From Flavobacteriales bacterium (GTDB lineage Bacteria; Bacteroidota; Bacteroidia; Flavobacteriales; Parvicellaceae), in assembly GCA_014239715.1 (NCBI GenBank), contig JAAZYJ010000416.1, positions 1-5,110 on the forward strand: 5,110 nucleotides of DNA, in the 5' to 3' direction. The translations under genes were made by a program, and so were the position numbers. This document shows positions 1 to 5,110 of this stretch, in pieces. Each line of letters begins with the position of its first letter. The first letter of the stretch is position 1. The notes beneath the pieces were generated by a model. It had not been told where the DNA came from, did no database searches, and worked only from the letters and a program-made list of their open reading frames with translations.

Positions 1-2472
1 ATTTCCATATCCCGGAAGGGAAAAATCGGAAAAAACAGTAGCATCATACAAACAGCCATCCGTTGCATTAAAGTTTGCATATGGCTCGGCAATAAAGCTA
101 ATTTGAATGTTTTCATTGACCGCAAGACATCCGCCATTATTTGTCGATGTTAAGGTTAAAAATAGTGTCCCGCTTGATATTTCACCTGAAGTTGGTGTAT
201 AATTGGCGTTTAGATCAGTGTCGCTTGGAGAATACGTTCCCGCTCCACCCGTCCATATTCCAGTAGTTGTCGCACCTCCTATAATTCCATTTAAATCCAC
301 TGCAGCATCATTGGTACATGCAAGCATATTAGGCCCGGGGTCAATGGTGGGTGAAGGGGTGAATACAATTATCAGGCTATCCGAAACAGGGTTGCAATTT
401 ACATTTGCAGTGGATTGAAGCTGGATCCAAACATTACCCGCCGATAAATCTGCATTACTTGGTTGGTAATTTGCATTTAAATCGAGGTTATCCGGAAGGA
501 AAACGCCGGTTCCAGAGGACGTCCAGCTACCCGTAGACGAAATTCCAGAAACACTTCCGGACAAGCTTGCAATGGGGTTATTTTCGCATACATAAATGGT
601 ATCAACACCGACATCCACAATTGCAGCTGACGAAAATATGATTTCCATCGTGTCCGATTCTGCAAGGCACGAACCAAAATTTGTTGAGGTTAATATCAGC
701 TGTACCGAACCATTTGACAGATCAGTTCCCGAAGGGTCGTACGTGGCATTGAGTGTTGTATTGTTCGGGCTGAAAGTACCGGATCCAAGCGTGCTCCAGA
801 TACCTGTTGAGGCTCCTCCATCTACACTTCCGGCCAGCTGCACAACAGCATTGTTTTCGCAAACTGCCTGATCTGCAGATGCGCTAACTATGGGGGCAGG
901 CTCAACTACCAATAGCATTGTATCCTTGATGACCGGACACGGCCCTGTAGAAGTTAATATTATCTCAATAGGAGATATCAGAGTATCCAGAGGGCTCGGA
1001 ATATATTGGTTCGAAAGAACGTCAGTTGCGTTTAGAAAACCTCCAAAACCTGTTCCACTCCAGTATCCCGTAACTGATCCGCCACCAATTGACCCATTGA
1101 TTGAAATTGATGTGTTTGCACATATTGTGGCGTCCAGTCCTGCGTCAATGAAGGGGTATGAATTAAATTCGGAGAAATAACCATAGCCACTTCCATCACC
1201 ATCGTTTCCTGAAAGCACACCCAATCCAAAAATATCACCTGTATTTGTTACAATATTATACGAGTTTACCGGAACATCAACTGTAGAGTAATGGATCATC
1301 GCCACACTGTAATCGCCCGCGGTTCCAGGAACTATAGAAAAGGAGCTTGCAGGAATCAACAGCGAATTACCATTCAAAGCAAATTGATCCTCGAACCCTG
1401 TTCGTGTATACAAAATAAGACCAAGAGAATCACTGGATGTACGCGTGAATGCAGATGAGTACGTTCCAGCACAGAATAATGGGGGTACCTGAGCGCCACT
1501 CAGATTACAGCCGTATCCGGAGGCATGCCATACATATACTGGCTTTGAAGTTGAAATATAATTTAGTGCATCCGAAAGTGCCACCTCATATGTTTCTCCC
1601 CAGTTTATAAGCGTTGTATTGGTTCCACTGTTATCAATTGTAATGCTCGTTGCATTTTGTGTCGCAAGAATATAGACTCTGTCATTTCCCGATGAGCCGC
1701 CGTTAACGATAAAGTTCTTGCCGGCATAAGGTTCAGAAGTAATTTGGTCTCCCATGGTACTTGTACAGCCTGAATTACTTAATGCCCCACTATAAACCGT
1801 AAGGGCAATTGGCTTATCGGACGAAACGATGGACCCTGCTAAAGAAGTTCCAGACGAAACATTCATGTCTCGGGCACTGTATGTTTCTCCTTCGTTAAGA
1901 AGAACAGAATAGGTTACATCTTGAGCGTGTCCTGTAACATTTGTTCTGGGTGTAATAAGAATCGTTGTAGTATTTTCAGTAGCAACAATATCTATGGAAG
2001 AAAAAGAAGCTGGTGTTGTCGCTCCATTGTCCCAGTTTTTTTGAAAAGGTGTGTAGAAATTATCGCCAAGAGCCTTCCCCCCCTTTAGGGTAAATATTTC
2101 TTTATTGGAAGTGCTTTTTAACTCATAAAAAGCACCGATCAATTCTGTTGCAACGATCTTTATGCCATTGTTGGAAACGGTATTGCCAGCCGGGCTTTCG
2201 ATACTTGCAATCAGAGAAGTTAAATCAATACTGTCAACGGAATTAGCGGGAATCGAAAGTGAAATTGGCACAAATGAACCATTTGCTGGTAAGGATACCG
2301 TCACATCAGAGGCGGCACCATAGGTCATAAAACGCAGATAAATAGGACTATCACCGACCGAAGAAGATACTTCTGGTGCGGCGAACCAAAACAAAGTGTC
2401 TATTTGTGCATTTACTGGTTTTTGCAGAAGCAAAATGACCATCAAAAGAAAAAAACGTATCAGCTTCGACAT
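1..2472 (-). CDS. Secreted multidomain surface protein, IgGFc-binding-like N-terminus plus Ig-like repeats (C-terminus outside window)
   Basis: The frame is open from an ATG at 2472 to base 1, giving 824 codons with no stop, so the 3' end is missing. Residues 1-22 are a signal peptide (K3, R6, a hydrophobic FFLLMVILLL core, and V-N-A before Q23). Residues 23 to about 440 resemble the bacterial IgGFc-binding N-terminal family: SSDKPIALTVYSG, KPVYVWHASGYGC, and a glycine-rich GNDGDGSGYGYFSEF ending. This domain has cysteines at 236, 322 and 334. Residues about 443-795 are four Ig-like repeats, and about 796-824 (PYANF, then ATVFSDFS) look like the start of a PKD domain. Proteins of this plan in Bacteroidota are usually large, cell-surface or released, and often end in a type IX sorting or gliding-motility-associated domain; that end is not visible here. 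Adhesion is the likely role, by inference only. The ATG is chosen because it directly precedes the signal peptide; no Shine-Dalgarno sequence is seen. Family assignment is from recalled sequence patterns. Confidence 0.88.
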   Translation of the reverse strand, partial: MSKLIRFFLLMVILLLQKPVNAQIDTLFWFAAPEVSSSVGDSPIYLRFMTYGAASDVTVSLPANGSFVPISLSIPANSVDSIDLTSLIASIESPAGNTVSNNGIKIVATELIGAFYELKSTSNKEIFTLKGGKALGDNFYTPFQKNWDNGATTPASFSSIDIVATENTTTILITPRTNVTGHAQDVTYSVLLNEGETYSARDMNVSSGTSLAGSIVSSDKPIALTVYSGALSNSGCTSTMGDQITSEPYAGKNFIVNGGSSGNDRVYILATQNATSITIDNSGTNTTLINWGETYEVALSDALNYISTSKPVYVWHASGYGCNLSGAQVPPLFCAGTYSSAFTRTSSDSLGLILYTRTGFEDQFALNGNSLLIPASSFSIVPGTAGDYSVAMIHYSTVDVPVNSYNIVTNTGDIFGLGVLSGNDGDGSGYGYFSEFNSYPFIDAGLDATICANTSISINGSIGGGSVTGYWSGTGFGGFLNATDVLSNQYIPSPLDTLISPIEIILTSTGPCPVIKDTMLLVVEPAPIVSASADQAVCENNAVVQLAGSVDGGASTGIWSTLGSGTFSPNNTTLNATYDPSGTDLSNGSVQLILTSTNFGSCLAESDTMEIIFSSAAIVDVGVDTIYVCENNPIASLSGSVSGISSTGSWTSSGTGVFLPDNLDLNANYQPSNADLSAGNVWIQLQSTANVNCNPVSDSLIIVFTPSPTIDPGPNMLACTNDAAVDLNGIIGGATTTGIWTGGAGTYSPSDTDLNANYTPTSGEISSGTLFLTLTSTNNGGCLAVNENIQISFIAEPYANFNATDGCLYDATVFSDFSLPGYGN
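88..1146 (-). repeat. Four tandem Ig-like/PKD-like repeats with paired cysteines
   Basis: Four protein repeats of about 85-91 residues lie in tandem: unit 1 at bases 886-1146 (residues 443-529), unit 2 at 613-885 (530-620), unit 3 at 343-612 (621-710), unit 4 at 88-342 (711-795). Each has an early Cys (451, 538, 629, 719), a G-G/S-x-x-T-G-x-W-S/T segment, a G-T/A-F/Y-x-P-like turn, an LNAxYxPS-like strand (SNQYIPS in unit 1), an LTST-like strand (LQST in unit 3) and a late Cys (512, 602, 693, 782). Early and late Cys are 61-64 residues apart in every unit, fitting one disulfide per beta-sandwich. Unit 1 is the most divergent. Such repeats are common in Bacteroidota surface proteins and act as stalks or spacers. 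The DNA copies have clearly drifted apart. Confidence 0.8.
2407..2472 (-). other. Sec signal peptide of the secreted repeat protein
   Basis: Codons 1-22 encode a short basic n-region (K3, R6), a hydrophobic core from F7 to L16, and a polar c-region QKPVNA. The predicted signal peptidase I cut falls after A22, with V20 and A22 at the -3/-1 positions and Q23 as the new N-terminus, a very common arrangement in Bacteroidota. There is no cysteine after the core, so this is not a lipoprotein. The mature protein would enter the periplasm through Sec; any further export depends on a C-terminal signal beyond the window. Confidence 0.85.
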
Positions 2473-2515
2473 AATTAAAAGTAGCAGAGCTATTGACATG
2501 TGTGTATCAGAGCTC

Positions 2516-2543
2516 CAATATTATGGTTAGTTTTCAAAAAATA
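2516..2543 (-). promoter_or_regulatory. Candidate -7 boxes for the secreted-protein gene
   Basis: On the minus strand two imperfect matches to the Bacteroidota -7 consensus TAnnTTTG lie upstream of the ATG at 2472. TAATATTG (2516-2523) has one mismatch. TATTTTTTG (2535-2543) matches if the spacer inside the box is one base longer. A TTTG at 2559-2562 could serve as a -33 element for the second, but the gap of 15 bases is short. Neither is compelling alone; a promoter in this 186-base divergent region is expected, since nothing else could drive the gene. Confidence 0.3.
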
Positions 2544-2559
2544 ACGAGAACCAATTTAC

Positions 2560-2569
2560 AAAAAAAAAA
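2560..2569. repeat. A10 homopolymer in the divergent intergenic region
   Basis: Ten consecutive A residues (plus strand) sit between the two divergent genes, about 88 bases from the minus-strand start and 90 bases from the cysS start. Such a tract can act as a curved or UP-like element and is a hotspot for replication slippage. No regulatory role is shown by the sequence itself. Confidence 0.6.
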
Positions 2570-2626
2570 TAAAGGTGGTATTATTTAGTTCCTTGCCCTT
2601 TCTGAAGTCGTTGTCTTAATTAAAAT

Positions 2627-2634
2627 TATATTTG
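2627..2634 (+). promoter_or_regulatory. Bacteroidota-type -7 promoter box upstream of cysS
   Basis: TATATTTG is an exact match to the TAnnTTTG -7 consensus used by the primary sigma factor of Bacteroidota. It ends 24 bases before the cysS ATG, which predicts transcription starting near 2640 and a very short leader. No good TTTG/TTG -33 element stands at the expected distance; the nearest candidate is the weak TTTCTG at 2599-2604, 22 bases upstream. It would drive cysS and, by read-through, polA. Confidence 0.6.
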
Positions 2635-2658
2635 TTTATTCACTAGAATTTTATGTAA

Positions 2659-4125
2659 ATGAACGCGCGAGCAGAAAACCTTATAATTTATAACAGCCTT
2701 AATGCCAAGAAAGAAAAATTTACTCCTCTAAAAGAGGGGTTTGTTGGTTTGTACGTTTGTGGCCCGACTGTTTATAGTAATGTTCATTTAGGGAATTGCC
2801 TAACATTCATATCGTTCGATATGATTTATCGTTATTTAAAACATTTGGGCTATAAGATCAGATATGTTCGAAATATTACGGATGTTGGTCATTTGGTTGA
2901 TGATTTGGATGATGGCGAAGATAAGATTGCAAAAAAGGCACGCCTGGAGAGTCTGGAACCTATGGAAATAGTGCAACAGTACACCAGAGACTTTCATAAA
3001 GTTCTGGAACAGTTTAATAATTTGTCTCCCAATATCGAACCAACGGCAACCGGTCACATAATAGAACAAATAGAATTGGTTCAATCTCTTCAAAAAGCTG
3101 GCCTCGCTTATGAGTCTAACGGATCGGTATACTTTGATGTTGTTAAATACAATACAACAAATAATTATGGTGAACTTTCCGGAAGAAAAATTGAAGACCT
3201 TATTTCCAACACACGGGAGCTGGATGGACAAGATGAAAAAAGAGCTCCTTTGGATTTTGCGCTATGGAAGAGTGCATCTCAGGACCATATTATGAAATGG
3301 CCATCACCATGGGGCATAGGTTTTCCTGGTTGGCATCTGGAGTGTTCGGCGATGAGCACCAAATATTTGGGGGATCAATTTGACATTCACGGAGGAGGCA
3401 TGGATTTGAAGTTTCCGCATCATGAGTGTGAGATTGCCCAGGGGACGGGCGCTTTTGGCATTTCACCTGTACGCTACTGGATGCACGGAAACATGCTCAC
3501 CCTTAATGGAAAGAAAATGAGTAAATCCACAGGGAATTCCATTTTGCCCTATGAATTGTTTTCGGGAGAAAACAAGTTCATGAAAAAGCCTTTTGGCCCA
3601 ATGACCGTACGGTTTTTCATGATGCAGGCGCACTACAGGAGCACACTTGATTTTACTTCCGAAGCATTGCTTGCTTCAGAAAAAGGGCATACTCGTTTGC
3701 AAGAGGCTATGTCAAGTTTGGAGGCACTTACACCCGGAGAGAAGTCTACTAAAAAGGTGCAGGATTATATCGACAGTTTTTACGATGCAATGAACGATGA
3801 TTTTAACACCCCCGTTTTGATAGCGAATCTTTTTGAAGTAGTCAAATACATAAACTCAATTCAAGACGGAAAAGAATCTATTTCGGAGGCTGATTTGAAT
3901 CTGTTGCGAAATACGATGAATGGATTTGTTACTGATGTTTTAGGCCTTTCTGTCGACACACCCGAACAAGACAATAAACTGGAGCCAATAATGAAATTAG
4001 TTCTTGACTTGAGGCAGGAAGCAAGAGAAAACAAGGACTGGTCTACTTCTGATAAGATAAGGGATGGACTATCTAATGCGGGAATCACAGTTAAAGATTC
4101 TAAAGAAGGTTCAACCTGGAATTAA
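2659..4125 (+). CDS. cysS: Cysteinyl-tRNA synthetase
   Basis: CysRS charges tRNA-Cys with cysteine using ATP, in the cytoplasm. The protein is 488 residues, complete, and a normal length for Bacteroidota CysRS. The class I Rossmann core begins with YVCGPTVY (32-39) and the HIGH-type motif HLGN (43-46). The zinc site that selects cysteine is intact: C34, C229, H254 and E258, with the usual [28 protein letters not shown] contexts. KMSKS is at 286-290. [11 protein letters not shown] replaces the NITDVDDK of other phyla, as is typical of Bacteroidota. The C-terminal part (about 330-488) is the helical anticodon-binding and DALR-like region with the [18 protein letters not shown] segment. One oddity is residue 48, Leu where CysRS proteins nearly always have Arg. 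The start at 2659 gives the usual short N-terminal extension before LIIYNSL; no clear Shine-Dalgarno precedes it. polA follows after 12 bases. Confidence 0.97.
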   Translation: MNARAENLIIYNSLNAKKEKFTPLKEGFVGLYVCGPTVYSNVHLGNCLTFISFDMIYRYLKHLGYKIRYVRNITDVGHLVDDLDDGEDKIAKKARLESLEPMEIVQQYTRDFHKVLEQFNNLSPNIEPTATGHIIEQIELVQSLQKAGLAYESNGSVYFDVVKYNTTNNYGELSGRKIEDLISNTRELDGQDEKRAPLDFALWKSASQDHIMKWPSPWGIGFPGWHLECSAMSTKYLGDQFDIHGGGMDLKFPHHECEIAQGTGAFGISPVRYWMHGNMLTLNGKKMSKSTGNSILPYELFSGENKFMKKPFGPMTVRFFMMQAHYRSTLDFTSEALLASEKGHTRLQEAMSSLEALTPGEKSTKKVQDYIDSFYDAMNDDFNTPVLIANLFEVVKYINSIQDGKESISEADLNLLRNTMNGFVTDVLGLSVDTPEQDNKLEPIMKLVLDLRQEARENKDWSTSDKIRDGLSNAGITVKDSKEGSTWN

Positions 4126-4126
4126 C

Positions 4127-4131
4127 GAAGG
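4127..4131 (+). promoter_or_regulatory. Weak Shine-Dalgarno-like site for polA
   Basis: GAAGG lies six bases before the polA ATG at 4138, inside the 12-base gap after the cysS stop. It is partly complementary to the 16S rRNA 3' end and, with the A-rich stretch behind it, supports 4138 as the start. The tight spacing suggests co-transcription, possibly with translational coupling. Confidence 0.45.
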
Positions 4132-4137
4132 CAAAAA

Positions 4138-5110
4138 ATGATAACACCCGAATTAGATAAAAAACTCTTTCTAATAGACGCTTATGCGTTAATTTTTAGG
4201 GCATATTTTGCGTTTGCAAAGAATCCCAGAATTAATTCAAAAGGTCAAAATACTTCCGCTGCATTTGGATTTACGAATTCGCTTATAGATGTTTTAAAAA
4301 ATGAAAGACCAACGCATTTGGCTGTGGTTTTTGATCCACCAGGTGGTTCTTCGGGTAGAAAAGAGGAATTTCCTGATTATAAAGCACATCGGGATGAAAC
4401 CCCTGAAGGGATAATAACGATGATCGAGCCGATTAAAAATATTATAAGAGCATTTAATGTGCCAATCATTGAGGTTGAAGGATTTGAGGCAGACGATACA
4501 ATTGGCACTCTATCCAAAATTGCTGAAAGCAAAGGATATAACGTTTTTATGATGACCCCGGATAAAGATTTTGGTCAATTGGTTACCGAGAAATCAAAAA
4601 TGTTCCGCCCCGGAAGAGGAGGAAATCCAGCGGAAATTTGGGGCCCTGCAGAGATTTGCGAGAAATTCGACATAGATAAAGTAGAGCAGGTAATAGATGT
4701 TCTGGGGCTACAGGGAGATACCGCAGACAACATTCCCGGAATTCCCGGAATAGGGCCAAAAACGGCATCTAAATTACTGAAGGAGTATGGTTCATTGGAG
4801 GGGATAATTAGTAATTCTTCCCAGCTCAAAGGAAAGCAAAGAGAAAATGTAGAAAATTTTGCAGATCAGGGAAAAATGTCAAAATCTTTGGCCACGATAA
4901 TAACAGATGTCGCGGTTGAATTCAACGAGGAAGACCTCAAGGTTTCAGAAGCAAATGCGGATAAAATAAGAGAAGCATTTACAGAATTGGAATTTAGGAA
5001 CCTTGCCAGAAGGGTTCTGGGCGAAGAAATTGTTGTTTCTTCCGAACCAAGCAATGAAAGCGGTCAAATGGATTTGTTTGGAAGTCAGAGTCTGGTTGAA
5101 GTACAAGCGC
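4138..5110 (+). CDS. polA: DNA polymerase I, N-terminal 5'-nuclease part (runs off right edge)
   Basis: Pol I removes RNA primers and fills gaps in Okazaki fragments and excision repair. The window holds the first 324 codons, open at the right edge; Bacteroidota PolA is normally over 900 residues, so the 3'-5' exonuclease-like and polymerase domains are outside. The 5'-3' nuclease domain is complete. Its metal-binding acidic residues are present: D14 (FLIDAY), D66 (VVFDPP), D119/D120 (GFEADDTIGTL), D142/D144 (TPDKDFGQLV) and D194/D197 (LQGDTADNIPG). YKAHR (81-85) matches the DNA-contacting helical-arch motif. A helix-hairpin-helix follows at 198-213 (PGIPGIGPKTASKLL). After the nuclease domain a linker with QMDLFG begins near residue 305, as is usual between nuclease and polymerase parts in this phylum. 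P141 replaces the Gly of the E. coli TGDKD motif, a lineage-typical variant. A stand-alone 5' nuclease is less likely because of the linker. Confidence 0.95.
   Translation, partial: MITPELDKKLFLIDAYALIFRAYFAFAKNPRINSKGQNTSAAFGFTNSLIDVLKNERPTHLAVVFDPPGGSSGRKEEFPDYKAHRDETPEGIITMIEPIKNIIRAFNVPIIEVEGFEADDTIGTLSKIAESKGYNVFMMTPDKDFGQLVTEKSKMFRPGRGGNPAEIWGPAEICEKFDIDKVEQVIDVLGLQGDTADNIPGIPGIGPKTASKLLKEYGSLEGIISNSSQLKGKQRENVENFADQGKMSKSLATIITDVAVEFNEEDLKVSEANADKIREAFTELEFRNLARRVLGEEIVVSSEPSNESGQMDLFGSQSLVEVQA

Noticed and set aside
203..1238. Several short open frames on the plus strand (203-418, 596-871, 890-1180) and in other frames inside the left region
   Set aside because: They overlap the 824-codon minus-strand frame, which has a signal peptide and recognisable repeats; the short frames show no domain sense or start signals.
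2572..2578. AAGGTGG, Shine-Dalgarno-like, in the intergenic region
   Set aside because: No start codon with a usable reading frame follows at a suitable distance; the cysS start is about 80 bases away.
2473..2658. Possible small RNA, terminator or riboswitch in the divergent intergenic region
   Set aside because: No stable GC-rich stem followed by a T-run and no recognisable riboswitch core (including a T-box in front of cysS) could be found in these 186 bases.
2836..3231. 131-codon minus-strand frame opposite cysS
   Set aside because: It lies wholly within the conserved CysS coding region and its translation looks like an antisense shadow, with no recognisable motif.
4732..4751. Direct repeat and near-palindrome ATTCCCGGA x2 in polA
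   Set aside because: It encodes the I-P-G-I-P-G of the conserved helix-hairpin-helix and is explained by the protein sequence rather than by a regulatory element.
4575..5054. Minus-strand frames of 61-84 codons opposite polA
   Set aside because: They are antisense to the conserved 5'-nuclease domain of PolA and carry no independent signal.

Overview
The window looks like ordinary chromosome from a member of the Bacteroidota, most likely a Flavobacteriia-type organism. I infer this from three things. The cysteinyl-tRNA synthetase and the DNA polymerase I carry Bacteroidota-style motif variants (ITDVGHL, TPDKDFGQLV). The start of cysS is preceded by a perfect TAnnTTTG -7 box and has no clear Shine-Dalgarno sequence. 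The left-hand gene is a secreted repeat protein of the kind these bacteria often export by the type IX (gliding/Por) route.

Layout. Positions 1-2472 (minus strand) hold the first 824 codons of one long open frame that runs off the left edge. It has a signal peptide, a domain of about 420 residues resembling the bacterial IgGFc-binding N-terminal family, four Ig-like/PKD-like repeats with paired cysteines, and the first residues of what looks like a PKD domain. Positions 2473-2658 are a divergent, A/T-rich intergenic region with promoter-like motifs and an A10 tract. Positions 2659-4125 (plus) are a complete cysS. Twelve bases later, at 4138, polA starts and runs off the right edge after its complete 5'-nuclease domain.

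How the genes relate. cysS and polA read in the same direction with a 12-base gap and are probably co-transcribed. They supply aminoacyl-tRNA synthesis and DNA repair/Okazaki processing. I see no functional link to the divergent surface protein.

I found no tRNA or rRNA, CRISPR array, insertion sequence, integrase, riboswitch or convincing intrinsic terminator. I did not find an undescribed multi-gene system. The points most worth checking are the repeat architecture of the secreted protein, a G7 tract early in its coding sequence, an Arg-to-Leu change next to the HIGH-type motif of CysS, and a minimal ATG-TAA directly in front of the cysS start.
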